A DNA stretch of 64,000 nucleotides from Kitasatospora paranensis. Lineage in GTDB: Bacteria; Actinomycetota; Actinomycetes; Streptomycetales; Streptomycetaceae. Below, one piece after another: positions 28,821-36,852 of the stretch; the first letter of the stretch is position 1; each line of letters begins with the position of its first letter. The notes beneath the pieces were generated by a model. That model made no database searches. It had not been told where the DNA came from and saw only the letters and a list, made by a program, of their open reading frames with translations. The position numbers and the translations under genes were made by a program. Location: positions 3,348,001-3,412,000 of the forward strand of contig NZ_BAABKV010000001.1 in NCBI RefSeq assembly GCF_039544005.1. The letters run 5' to 3'.

Positions 28821-28845
28821 GGCGGCAGCTCCTCGCGCTGCCGCC
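28821..28845 (-). promoter_or_regulatory. Hairpin between riboswitch and gdx (candidate expression platform)
   Basis: Perfect 9-bp stem (28821-28829 with 28837-28845) and 7-nt loop, between the aptamer and the ribosome binding site of gdx. It has no T tract. It could act as part of the platform controlling translation or termination; which is not decidable by eye. Confidence 0.45.
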
Positions 28846-28853
28846 CGCATACC

Positions 28854-28893
28854 GCGTCGTCTTGTCGTGCCGGGTACGACGCACCTCGTCCGG
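28854..28893 (-). ncRNA. Guanidine-III riboswitch (mini ykkC-III type) upstream of gdx
   Basis: Reading the minus strand, the 40-nt element begins CCGGACGAGGTGCG, has GTACCCGG in the middle and ACAAGACGACGC at the end. From memory this matches the Thermobifida fusca guanidine-III aptamer almost base for base. The two differing positions in the closing helix are compensatory: GCGCC/GGCGC there, GCGTC/GACGC here. The element binds guanidinium and raises expression of the exporter. It lies 54 nt upstream of the gdx start. The promoter upstream is not clear. Confidence 0.9.
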
Positions 28894-28956
28894 GGGCGAT
28901 CCCTCGCCTCCTTCGAACGTAACACACGACGACACACGGAATTCATATTCGGATAT

Positions 28957-28986
28957 TGACGCGCACCGCAGCGCACCCCGTAAGAT
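28957..28986 (+). promoter_or_regulatory. Candidate promoter for the leader ORF / tRNA-Cys transcript
   Basis: TTGACG (28956-28961) and TAAGAT (28981-28986) with a 19-nt spacer, one or two bases longer than ideal for the main sigma factor. Transcription would start near 28994, upstream of the Cys-rich ORF and tRNA-Cys. Confidence 0.45.
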
Positions 28987-29027
28987 GAATTCACCAGCGC
29001 AACGGAACACGACGACAGGGGTCGGCC

Positions 29028-29102
29028 ATGAACAGGAAGACGGCGGCGATCATCGCGCCCCGCACCTGTGCCACCTTTTGTCCGCGCTGTCGCTGCGCCT
29101 GA
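29028..29102 (+). CDS. Cys-rich micro-ORF (putative leader peptide) upstream of tRNA-Cys
   Basis: 24 residues from ATG at 29028, preceded by CAGGGGTC: MNRKTAAIIAPRTC, then four more codons and CPRCRCA. Four of the last eleven residues are Cys. A GC-rich interrupted hairpin (29124-29152) lies between its stop and tRNA-Cys at 29159. Cys-rich leader ORFs act as cysteine-sensing attenuators in actinobacteria, but here the only downstream gene is the tRNA. It may couple tRNA-Cys supply to charged tRNA-Cys, or be a relic. Translation is not proven. Confidence 0.45.
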   Translation: MNRKTAAIIAPRTCATFCPRCRCA

Positions 29103-29158
29103 GCGCGCACCACCCTCCCCTCCCGGCAGGCCCCTGTTGACGGGCCCCGCCGACCCCT

Positions 29159-29233
29159 GGCCGTGTGCCCGAGTGGCCCAGGGAACCGACTGCAAATCGG
29201 TGCACGCGGGTTCAATTCCCGCCACGGCCTCCA
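29159..29233 (+). tRNA. tRNA-Cys (GCA)
   Basis: Acceptor stem GGCCGTG (29159-29165) pairs with CACGGCC (29223-29229), discriminator T, and CCA is encoded at 29231-29233. Anticodon stem CCGA/TCGG with loop CTGCAAA gives anticodon GCA. T arm GCGGG-TTCAATT-CCCGC. All cloverleaf parts are present. Confidence 0.96.
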
Positions 29234-29299
29234 CTCCGCATTCCCGGACGGCGAATTCCACCGCCCGGGAATTCGGCATTCCCGGAAATCCAGACGGGG

Positions 29300-29337
29300 C
29301 CGCGCGCCGGAATTCCCGGGGGAGTTCCGGCGCGCGG
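29300..29337. terminator. Hairpin terminator between tRNA-Cys and xanthine dehydrogenase operon
   Basis: Perfect 13-bp stem (29300-29312 with 29325-29337), 12-nt loop, at the convergent ends of tRNA-Cys (plus) and the xdh operon (minus). It is probably bidirectional. Confidence 0.65.
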
Positions 29338-29352
29338 CGGACGGCCGCGCCG

Positions 29353-31620
29353 TCAGACGACGATGGCGTCCTCGGGGAGGATCGGCAGCCGGCCGACCGG
29401 CAGACCGGTGGCGGCCCGGACGGCCGCGGCGACGGCCGCCGGGGCGACCACGGCCGGGGCGGCGCTGACCGCCTTGGCACCGAAGGTGGCGACCACGTCG
29501 CGCTCCTCGACCAGGGCGGCGATCCGGATCTCCGGGGTGTCCAGCGCGGTCGGCAGCCGGTAGCCGGTGAGCGAGGGGTTGACCGGGCGGCCGCCCTCGG
29601 TGCGCAGGTCCTCCAGCAGGGCGAGGCCGACGCCCTGGGCGACGGCGCCCTCGATGCGGTCCTCGATCTGGCGGGGGTTCAGGGCCCGGCCGACGTCCTG
29701 GGCGACGGTCACGTCGACCACCCGGACGGCGCCGAGTTCGATGTCCACGTCCACCACGGCCCGCATCGCGCAGAACGCGATCGAGACGAACGCGTCGCCG
29801 TGCCCGTTCTCGTCCAGCGGCTCGGTGGGATGCGGACGGCACTGGGCGGTCGCCCAGAGCTCCTTGCCCTCCAGCGCCTCGGCGACCGGCATGCCGAGCA
29901 CGCCGTCGTAGGAAGTGATCTTGCCGTCGGCGATCGAGAGCAGCTCCACCGACATGCCGAAGTTCGCCGCGATCGGCTGCAGCAGCTGGTGGCGGACCAT
30001 CAGCGCGGCCCGCTCGATCGCACCGCCGGACACCCAGGTGTGCCGGCCGCGGGCGGACGGCCCGGCCGGCGACTGGTCGGAGTCGGCCGGGGCCACGTAC
30101 ACCTCGGAGACCCCGAGGACGCTCTGCACGATCTGCCGGGCGAGGGTGGCGAAGCCCTGGCCGGCGTCGACCGCGGCGCAGATCACGGTGGCGTGGTCGC
30201 CGCTGACCCGCACGGTCGCGGTGGAGATCTCGTCCTCGCCCTCGGCGCCGAGCATGTGGACCATCCCGACGGCGTAGCCGATGCCGCGGCGGACGGCGGA
30301 CGGCTCACCCGCGCCGCCCGGCCCGCCCGGCAGCATCCAGTCGCCCTCCGGGTCGTCCACCGGCAGCGCCGGCAGCGGCAGCTCGGTCACGGCGTCGAGC
30401 AGCGCGGCCACCGGTGCCGGGCAGGTGACCGCCTGGCCGGTGGGCAGCGCGTCGCCGGTCGCCATCGCGTTGCGGCGGCGGATCTCCAGCGGTTCCACCC
30501 CGACCTGCTTGGCGAGCTGGTCGAGCTGGGACTCGTAGGCGAAGCAGGTCTGCAGGGCGCCCTCGCCGCGCATCCGCCCGGCTGGCGGGTTGTTGGTGCG
30601 CACCGCCCACGCGTCGACGAACACGTTGGGGCAGGTGTAGGGGCCGACCGCGAAGGCGGTCGCCGCGGCCAGCGCCTCGGCGGAGACGTCGGCGTAGGCG
30701 CCGCCGTCGAGCAGGACCTGCGCCTCAACCTTGACCAGCCGGCCCTCGGCGTCGGCGTGGTGGCGGTAGCGGAGCAGCGCGGGGTGCCGGGAGGTGTGGG
30801 TGTGGAAGGACTCCTCGCGGGTGAGGGTCATCTTCACCGGGCGTCCGGTGCGCAGGGCGAGCAGGGCGAGGACGACCTGGAAGCCGAGCGCCTCGCGGTC
30901 GGAGACGGCGCCGGGGACGCCGGTGACGACGGTGCGCACCCGGTCCGGGTCGAGGCCGAGGCAGGCGGCGGCGCGGTCGCGGTCGCCGTGCGGGTCGGTG
31001 GTGGACAGGTGGAGCTCGACGCCGCCGTCGGGGCGGGGCACCGCGAGGCCGGCCTCGGCCCCGATCGGCGCGGGGTCCTGACGGCCGACCTGGTACAGGC
31101 CCTCGACCACGATCTCGCCGACGGCCTCCGGGTCGCCGGTGCGCAGCGGGAGGTGCCGCAGGAGGTTGCCGTCGGGGTGCAGCGGCGGGGCGTTGAACGC
31201 GGCCTCGGGGTCGGTGACGGCCTCCAGCGGCTCGTACTCGACGACGATCAGCGAGGCGGCGAGGCGGGCGGTGTCCGGGGTCTCGGCGGCGACGGCGGCG
31301 ATCGGCTCGCCGTGGTGGCGGACGACGTCGGCGGCGAGCACCGGGCGGTCGCCCGCGGGCGGGCAGGAGGCCAGGTCGGCGGCGGTGACGACGGCGTGCA
31401 CGCCGGGCAGCGCGAGGGCGGCCGAGGTGTCGACCGAGGCGATCCGGGCGTGCGCGTGCGGGGAGCGCAGCAGTGCGCCCCACAGCAGCCCTTCCGCCCA
31501 CAGGTCGGCCGCGTACGGGAAGATGCCGAGCGCCTTGGGGAGGGCGTCGGTGCGCAGCGGGGAGCTGCCGAGGCCGAACGGTTCCGCGCCGGCGGCCGGT
31601 GCGTCGGTGGGCGCGGTCAT
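29353..31620 (-). CDS. Xanthine dehydrogenase family, molybdenum-binding subunit
   Basis: 755 residues. N-terminal aldehyde oxidase/xanthine dehydrogenase a/b hammerhead (ADLWAEGLLWGALLRSPHAH, VVTAADL, HGEPIAAVAAETPDTARLAA), then the Mo-cofactor domain with TREESFHTHTSRHPALLRY, NNPPAGRMRGEGALQTCFAY, VICAAVDAGQGFATLARQIV and NHGDAFVS-like HGDAFVSIAFCAM. Catalyses hydroxylation of purines with water at the Mo centre. It is last in the operon FAD subunit, Fe-S subunit, Mo subunit; its ATG at 31620 overlaps the Fe-S subunit stop by 4 bp. The reading frame is intact. Whether the substrate is xanthine or another heterocycle is not certain. Confidence 0.88.
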   Translation of the reverse strand: MTAPTDAPAAGAEPFGLGSSPLRTDALPKALGIFPYAADLWAEGLLWGALLRSPHAHARIASVDTSAALALPGVHAVVTAADLASCPPAGDRPVLAADVVRHHGEPIAAVAAETPDTARLAASLIVVEYEPLEAVTDPEAAFNAPPLHPDGNLLRHLPLRTGDPEAVGEIVVEGLYQVGRQDPAPIGAEAGLAVPRPDGGVELHLSTTDPHGDRDRAAACLGLDPDRVRTVVTGVPGAVSDREALGFQVVLALLALRTGRPVKMTLTREESFHTHTSRHPALLRYRHHADAEGRLVKVEAQVLLDGGAYADVSAEALAAATAFAVGPYTCPNVFVDAWAVRTNNPPAGRMRGEGALQTCFAYESQLDQLAKQVGVEPLEIRRRNAMATGDALPTGQAVTCPAPVAALLDAVTELPLPALPVDDPEGDWMLPGGPGGAGEPSAVRRGIGYAVGMVHMLGAEGEDEISTATVRVSGDHATVICAAVDAGQGFATLARQIVQSVLGVSEVYVAPADSDQSPAGPSARGRHTWVSGGAIERAALMVRHQLLQPIAANFGMSVELLSIADGKITSYDGVLGMPVAEALEGKELWATAQCRPHPTEPLDENGHGDAFVSIAFCAMRAVVDVDIELGAVRVVDVTVAQDVGRALNPRQIEDRIEGAVAQGVGLALLEDLRTEGGRPVNPSLTGYRLPTALDTPEIRIAALVEERDVVATFGAKAVSAAPAVVAPAAVAAAVRAATGLPVGRLPILPEDAIVV

Positions 31621-33012
31621 GCGTTCTCGTCCTCGGGAATGGTGCTCCCCCGGCCGAAGGCTGGATGAGGATGCCGTGGGCGGGGGTGGTGCCGTCGTAG
31701 ACGGTGCCGTCGTAGACGGTGCCGTCGTACCCGGGCGTGCCGTCGTACCCGGGTGTGCCGTGGTAGCCGTGCGCCGGGGTGGCGTGGGCGGGGTCGTACG
31801 GCTGGGTGCCGTCGTACCCGGGGACGCCGTAGCCGGGGGTGCCGTACCCGGCGGCCTCGTAGCCGGCGTAGGGCGCCGCCGCCTCGTACACCGGGGTGCC
31901 GTGCGGCGGGGTGGGCGTGTACCCGCCGTCGTGGGCGGTGCCGTGCGCCGGCGTCGGGATGTACGGCGTGCCGTGGGCGGGGGTGGTGTCGTGCGGCGGG
32001 CCGTCGTGGGCGGTGCCGTGCGCCGGCGTCGCCTCGTACAGGCCGGTGTCGTACGGGGTCGGGTCGTAGCCGCCCGCCGGGTGGGCGCCGGTGTCGTGGT
32101 GGCCGCCGGTGTCGTGCTGGCCGCCGTCGAAGGGGCTGCCCTGCGCCGGGATGTACGGCGCGGGGTGCTCACCGGTCTGCTGCCCGGAGGGCTGGTAGTA
32201 GCCGGGCTCGTACACGCCGCCCTGGTGGGTGGCGCCGGGGCCGGTGGGGCCTTCGGGCGCGGCCGGGGCGGGGTGCGCCGCGGCGTACTGGTCGGCCTCG
32301 ACCCAGAGCTCGGAGTCGGCGTACAGCGGCAGCTCGCCGGCGAGCGGGAGGTCGGTGGCGGACTGTCGGCCGACCGGGGCGGGCTGCTCGGCGGCGGGCT
32401 GCTCGGTGTCCGGGCCGGTGCCGGCGCCCGCCGCGGCGGCGGCCTCGGCCTGCTCGGCCGCGGCCGCGAGCTCGGCCTCCAGCTCCGCCTCGCGTGCCTG
32501 GGCGACCGTCTGCACCGCGGCGAGCACGCCGCGGTAGCCGGTGCAGCGGCAGAGGTTGCCGCAGAGCGCCTGGCGCGCCTCGACGTCGCTGGGCCGGTGG
32601 TTGCGCTGCAGCAGGTCGTGCACGGCCATGGCGAGGCCGGGGTGCAGTAGCCGCACTGGACGGCCCCGGACTCGGCCAGGGCCTGCTGGACGTCGCTGGC
32701 GGCGCCGGCGCCGGAGAGGCCCTCGACGGTGGCGATCTCGCTGTCGGCGGCGAGCGCGGCGGGCACCAGGCAGCCGGCCACCAGCTGGCCGTCGACCTGC
32801 ACCGAGCAGGCACCGCACTCGCCCTGCTCGCAGCCGTCCTTGGCGCCGGCCAGACCGAGCCGCTCACGGAGGACGTAGAGCAGGCTCTCGCCGATCCAGG
32901 CATCGTTGACGGGCCGCTCGAAGCCGTTGACCCGCAGCGTGTACGAGGCGCAGGGCCGCACGTCGCCGAGCAGGTCGGGCGCGTGGCCGGGGTCGATGGG
33001 GTCTGTCGTCAC
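31617..33012 (-). CDS. Xanthine dehydrogenase family, [2Fe-2S] subunit with long low-complexity tail (two frame breaks)
   Basis: GTG at 33012 with GGAAGGG upstream, overlapping the FAD subunit stop (GTGA). The first Fe-S cluster has CEQGECGACSV and a fourth Cys in GQLVAGC; the second has QCGYCTPG and LCRCTGY-type GNLCRCTGYRGVL. It passes electrons from the Mo centre to FAD. After residue ~165 comes a ~300-residue tail rich in Gly, Tyr, His, Pro and Thr, with repeats such as TPAHGTAHDG and YDGTVYDGT, unlike the ~160-residue standard subunit. The frame breaks at four G at 32639-32642 (inside CTPG) and at five C at 31647-31651; one base each gives 465 residues ending STIPEDENA, stop overlapping the next ATG. 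Confidence 0.82.
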
Positions 33013-33890
33013 TTCAGCGCCCTTCCCAGTGCCCGACGGGCCAGCACCGCCACGGTACGCCGCTGGCGCACGAGAGTGGTGGCCGCCCCCTCGGGGGCGC
33101 CGTCCAGCGCGGCGTCGGGGACGCACGCGCCGGCCACGTACTCGCCGAAGGCGGCGAGCGCCGCGGGGTCGACGGCCTGCGCACCCTCCTCGCCGCGGGC
33201 GTCCCAGTCGATGCAGCCGGCGATCCAGGCCTCGGCCTCCAGCGGCCGCAGCGGGACGGGGGCGACGGCGCCCACGGCGCAGCGCACGCCCCGGCGGGCC
33301 GGGTCGAGGACGATGGCCACCGATGCGGCGCCGCGGGACGGGCCACTGCGGCCGCCGGCCTTGAGGAACACCTGCGGGGCGTGCAGCAGCGGGACGCGGA
33401 CCCAGGTGAGCAGCTCACCGGGCCGGATCGGGTCGAGGCCGGTCAGCAGGTGGCTGACCGGGACGTCGCGGACGGCTCCGGCCCGGGCCAGGGTGGCCGT
33501 CGCCTCCAGGGCGGCGAGCACGGGGAGGGTGTCGCCCGCCGGGGCGGCGGTGGCGATGTTGCCGCCGAGCGTGCCCACGTTGCGGATCTGCGGCGGGCCG
33601 GCCGTGCGGGCGGCGTCGGCGAGGGCGGGGATGAGCGCGGCGAAGTCGGGGCGGTCCATCCGGGCGTGGGTGAGCCCGGCGCCCAGGACGGCGGTGCCGC
33701 CGTCCTCGTAGCGCCAGCCGCGCAGCTCGGTGATCCGGCCGAGGCCGATCAGGGCGGCGGGCCTCAGCCGCCCGGCGTTGACCGCCTCCATCAGGTCGGT
33801 GGCGCCGGCCACCGGGACGGCGCCCGGGGTCTCGGCCAGCGCTTCGACGGCCTCGTCGACCGAGGCCGGCAGCATGATCGTCCGGTTCAC
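33009..33890 (-). CDS. Xanthine dehydrogenase family, FAD-binding subunit
   Basis: 293 residues from a GTG at 33890 with GGTGGA six bases upstream; an upstream extension to 34043 has no homology. FAD-binding motifs are AVPVAGATDLMEAVNAG, IGLGRITELRG, ALADAARTAGPPQIRNVGTL and GGNIATAAPAGDTLPVLAAL, the classic N-terminal PCMH fold. The C-terminal CO-dehydrogenase-like domain follows. First gene of the operon, with 4-bp overlap to the Fe-S subunit. It transfers electrons to NAD+ or O2. Confidence 0.88.
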   Translation of the reverse strand: MNRTIMLPASVDEAVEALAETPGAVPVAGATDLMEAVNAGRLRPAALIGLGRITELRGWRYEDGGTAVLGAGLTHARMDRPDFAALIPALADAARTAGPPQIRNVGTLGGNIATAAPAGDTLPVLAALEATATLARAGAVRDVPVSHLLTGLDPIRPGELLTWVRVPLLHAPQVFLKAGGRSGPSRGAASVAIVLDPARRGVRCAVGAVAPVPLRPLEAEAWIAGCIDWDARGEEGAQAVDPAALAAFGEYVAGACVPDAALDGAPEGAATTLVRQRRTVAVLARRALGRALK

Positions 33891-34206
33891 CAGGATTCCA
33901 CCGTGCTCCACTTGCTCATCGACTGCCCCGCACCGGGCCCGCCGCCGGCCGCGGTGCCCCCGCCGGGGACTGCGGCCTGGCCCGTAGGGTACGGGCGATC
34001 GGACCGGGTTGGGCAACTCTGGCACACAATCCTGGGTGATCACCTGCCGGGTGGTGGGCGATCGAACGGCATACCGGACTAATCAGGCCACGCGACCGCC
34101 CGATCCGGAACCGTTCGGTTCGGATGTTCACCCGATGTTGACGTCCGGCGACGCGCGCCCTTCCGGCCCGGTGGCCGCGGCCACCGGGCCGGAGGCGGCC
34201 GCCGGG
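33891..34206. other. 316-bp intergenic region upstream of the xdh operon
   Basis: Lies between the stop of the hexosaminidase gene and the start of the xdh operon, both minus. It contains a 30-nt perfect palindrome terminator (34163-34192) and a smaller palindrome GAACCGTTCGGTTC at 34108-34121, a possible operator. No coding region is seen. Confidence 0.45.
34163..34192. terminator. Palindromic hairpin after GH20 gene
   Basis: A 30-nt perfect palindrome (14-bp arms and GC centre) starts 15 bp after the stop of the hexosaminidase gene. Strong GC-rich terminator typical of Streptomyces; no T tract. Confidence 0.7.
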
Positions 34207-35844
34207 TCAGTCGATCGGCCGCCCCAGCACGCCGGGCCGGCGCTGCCAGGGGTGCGGGCCGCCCGGCGGGCGGTACTCCACGCCGAGCGCGTCCAGGCGC
34301 CGGTAGTGGGTGGCCATCCGCCGCTCGAAGTCCTCGTACGGGCGCTCGGCCGGGTCGCGGGGCAGGTCGGACCAGGCCACCTCAGCGAAGGCCGCCAGCC
34401 GCGGGAAGGCCCGGTAGTCGATGTCCCGGGCGCCGGTCATGAACTCCGTCCACAGGTTGGCCTGGGTCCCGAGGACGTGCGCGGCGGCCGCGTCGTCCAG
34501 CTCCGGCGGGACGGGCTCGAAGCGGTAGACGTCCTCCAGGGTGCGCACGTACCCGACGGGGATCGGCTCGTCGTCGCCGGGTGCCTGCCGGTGGTCCAGG
34601 TAGACGTGCTGCTCGGGGCACATCACCACGTCGTGCCCGGCCTTCGCCGCGGCGATGCCGCCCTCGTAGCCGCGCCAGGAGGACACCGCGGCACCGGGGG
34701 CGAGGCCGCCTTCGAGGATCTCGTCCCAGCCGATCAGCCGGCGGCCGCGCTCGGCGAGCCAGCGGTCGAAGTGGCGGATGAACCAGCTCTGCAGCTCGTC
34801 CTCGCCGGCGAGGCCGAGCTCCGCGATCCGGGCCTGGGCGGCGGGGCTGGCCTTCCACTGCTCCTTGGGGCACTCGTCGCCGCCGAGGTGGACGAACTCG
34901 GACGGGAAGACCTCCAGCACCTCCGCCAGCACGTTCTCGAAGAACCGCAGGGTGGCGTCGGACACGTTGAGCACATGGGGGTCGACGCCCCAGTCCGTCC
35001 ACACGCCGAGCGCCGAGGTGTCCACCACGTCGGTGTTGCCGAGTTCGGGGTAGGCCGCGACGGCGGCCCGCGAGTGACCGGGCAGGTCGATCTCGGGGAC
35101 GACGGTGATGTGCCGCTCGGCGGCGTACGCGACGATCTCGCGCAGGTCGTCCTTGCTGTAGAAGCCGCCGTGCGGGCGGTCGTCGCGGCGGTCGGCGGCG
35201 CGGAATCCGACCATGGACCGCTCCCGCCAGGCGCCGACCCCGGTGAGCCGCGGGTAGCGGTCGATCTCGATCCGCCAGCCCTGGTCGTCGGTCAGGTGCA
35301 GGTGCAGCACGTTGAGCTTGTGGACGGCCATCAGGTCGAGGAAGCGCAGCACGTCGGCCTTGGGCAGGAAGTGCCGGGCGACGTCGAGCAGCACACCGCG
35401 CCAGCCGAACCGCGGGGCGTCCTCGATGGTCACCGAGGGCGCCGCCCACTCGGCGCCGGGCAGCGGTGCCCGGCGGTGGACCTGCGGCCCGAACAGCTGC
35501 CGGAAGGTCTGCGCGGCGTAGAACAGGCCGGCCCGGCCGCCCCCGCGCAGGTGGGCGCCGTACTCGTGCACGTCGAGGCGGTACGCCTCACGGCCGTGCG
35601 TCGCGCGCAGCTCGGGGTCGAACTCCAGGTGGATGTCGAGGGCCTCGCCGCCGCGGCGGTCCTCCGGGGAGCGCGCGTCGAAGGGGAAACCGGTGGCGGC
35701 GGACAGCTCGGCCCGCAGCCATCGGGCGACGCCCTGCGCGCCCTGGGCGGCGGTGATCCGGCTCTCCGGCCGCAGCCGGTAGCTCCACGCGTGGGTGTCG
35801 GTCTCGAAGCGGTGGACACGCCTCGGGGCGGGGATGAGATCCAT
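34207..35844 (-). CDS. GH20 beta-N-acetylhexosaminidase
   Basis: 545 residues, ATG at 35844. N-terminal GH20b domain (LIPAPRRVHRF, GREAYRLDVHEYGAHL, AGLFYAAQTFRQLF), then the TIM barrel: RFGWRGVLLDVARHFLP, LNVLHLHLTDDQGWRIEIDR, VVPEIDLPGHSRAAVAAYPE, the catalytic pair in HLGGDECP, and WDEILEGGLAPGAAV with a late ANLWTEFM. Removes terminal GlcNAc from chitooligosaccharides by substrate-assisted catalysis. There is no signal peptide, so it is probably cytoplasmic and feeds GlcNAc metabolism. A DasR operator lies 28 bp upstream, so it is probably induced by amino sugars. Confidence 0.92.
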   Translation of the reverse strand: MDLIPAPRRVHRFETDTHAWSYRLRPESRITAAQGAQGVARWLRAELSAATGFPFDARSPEDRRGGEALDIHLEFDPELRATHGREAYRLDVHEYGAHLRGGGRAGLFYAAQTFRQLFGPQVHRRAPLPGAEWAAPSVTIEDAPRFGWRGVLLDVARHFLPKADVLRFLDLMAVHKLNVLHLHLTDDQGWRIEIDRYPRLTGVGAWRERSMVGFRAADRRDDRPHGGFYSKDDLREIVAYAAERHITVVPEIDLPGHSRAAVAAYPELGNTDVVDTSALGVWTDWGVDPHVLNVSDATLRFFENVLAEVLEVFPSEFVHLGGDECPKEQWKASPAAQARIAELGLAGEDELQSWFIRHFDRWLAERGRRLIGWDEILEGGLAPGAAVSSWRGYEGGIAAAKAGHDVVMCPEQHVYLDHRQAPGDDEPIPVGYVRTLEDVYRFEPVPPELDDAAAAHVLGTQANLWTEFMTGARDIDYRAFPRLAAFAEVAWSDLPRDPAERPYEDFERRMATHYRRLDALGVEYRPPGGPHPWQRRPGVLGRPID

Positions 35845-35871
35845 GCGGCCATCCTGCCCCGCTCCACCCGC

Positions 35872-35887
35872 ATTGGCATAGACCAAT
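35872..35887. promoter_or_regulatory. DasR-responsive element (dre) upstream of GH20 gene
   Basis: Reading the minus strand, ATTGGTCTATGCCAAT matches the dre consensus ACTGGTCTAGACCAGT at 12 of 16 positions and is a near-perfect palindrome centred on CTAT. It sits 28 bp before the ATG. DasR is the GntR-type repressor of GlcNAc and chitin genes, released by glucosamine-6-phosphate. Confidence 0.85.
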
Positions 35888-35904
35888 GCGGGCGGAGCCC
35901 GCGG

Positions 35905-36192
35905 TCACGACTGGTCGCCGCCCTTGCCGTCCCCGTCGCCGCCCTGGCCGAGACCCTCGAAGATCTCCTTGCACATCGGGCAGACCGGGTACTTCTTCGG
36001 GTCGCGGCCCGGGACCCAGACCTTGCCGCACAGCGCGACCACCGGAGACCCCGAGAGGGCGCTCTCCATGATCTTGTCCCGCTGCACGTAGTGCGCGAAG
36101 CGCTCGTGGTCGCCGTCCCCGTGGGACACCTGGGGAACGGGCTCGACCAGGGTGCCGGTGCCGAGTCCGCGCTCGGGCTCAAGAGTGCTCAT
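35905..36192 (-). CDS. DUF3039 protein
   Basis: 95 residues. N-terminal disordered region, then PQVSHGDGDHERFAHYVQRD, KIMESALSGSPVVALCGKVW and VPGRDPKKYPVCPMCKEIFE. The CxxC (PVCPMC) and CGK cysteines form a likely zinc-binding site. This is the DUF3039 family, well conserved in Streptomyces and of unknown function. ATG at 36192 is used; TAGACT is placed so that transcription could begin at or next to the start, so the gene may be leaderless. Confidence 0.85.
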   Translation of the reverse strand: MSTLEPERGLGTGTLVEPVPQVSHGDGDHERFAHYVQRDKIMESALSGSPVVALCGKVWVPGRDPKKYPVCPMCKEIFEGLGQGGDGDGKGGDQS

Positions 36193-36282
36193 GGGTGCCA
36201 AGTCTATGGCGGCCGCTCCGGACCGGGCCAGTACGCGGGCCCGGCGGCCCGTGCGGCGTCGCGCACACCGGTCGGGCGGGCC

Positions 36283-36852
36283 TCAGTTGAGCGACGGGTC
36301 CTCCGGGTAGGTGGTCAGCATCGCGAGCGGCCCGCGCTGGCGGCGCAGCACCGACCGCCACAGCCGCTCGGGCTCGGGGTCGGAGACGTCGCCGGGCTCG
36401 CAGTCGACCAGGTGCCAGGCCCCCTCCCCCAGCTCGGCCTCCAGCTGACCGGGCGACCAGCCGGCGTACCCGGCGAAGACCCGCAGCGCGCCGAGCGCAC
36501 CGGCCAGCACCTCGGGCGGCGCCTCCAGGTCCACCAGGCCGATCGCGCCGTGCACCCGCCGCCAGCCCATCGGCTCGCCGTGGCCGGGCTCGCCGGGCAC
36601 CACCGCGATCGCCAGGGCCGAGTCGAGGGCCACCGGGCCGCCCTGGAAGACCACCGGCGGCTGCCCGGTGAGATCGGCCCAGCCGTCCAGCACACTGGCC
36701 ACCTCGACCGGCGTGGGCCGGTTCAGCACCACACCGAGCGCCCCCTGCGCGTCGTGGTCCAGCAGCAGCACCACCGCCCGGGCGAAGTTCGGATCGGTGA
36801 GCAGCGGCGTCGCGACGAGCAGCCGGCCGGTGTGGGAGAGGGCCGCGGTCAT
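36283..36852 (-). CDS. YqgE/AlgH-family protein
   Basis: 189 residues, ATG at 36852. Motifs HTGRLLVATPLLTDPNFARA, VVLLLDHDAQGALGVVLNRP, VVFQGGPVALDSALAIAV and YAGWSPGQLEAELGEGAWHL are diagnostic of DUF179/YqgE. Function is unknown; in proteobacteria AlgH affects alginate and virulence. Together with DUF3039 on the same strand it lies upstream of murA, transcribed away from it. Confidence 0.9.
   Translation of the reverse strand: MTAALSHTGRLLVATPLLTDPNFARAVVLLLDHDAQGALGVVLNRPTPVEVASVLDGWADLTGQPPVVFQGGPVALDSALAIAVVPGEPGHGEPMGWRRVHGAIGLVDLEAPPEVLAGALGALRVFAGYAGWSPGQLEAELGEGAWHLVDCEPGDVSDPEPERLWRSVLRRQRGPLAMLTTYPEDPSLN

Noticed and set aside
29159..29352. tRNA-Cys as an integration site of a mobile element
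   Set aside because: No integrase, no repeat of the tRNA 3' end downstream, and the next genes are a housekeeping xdh operon.
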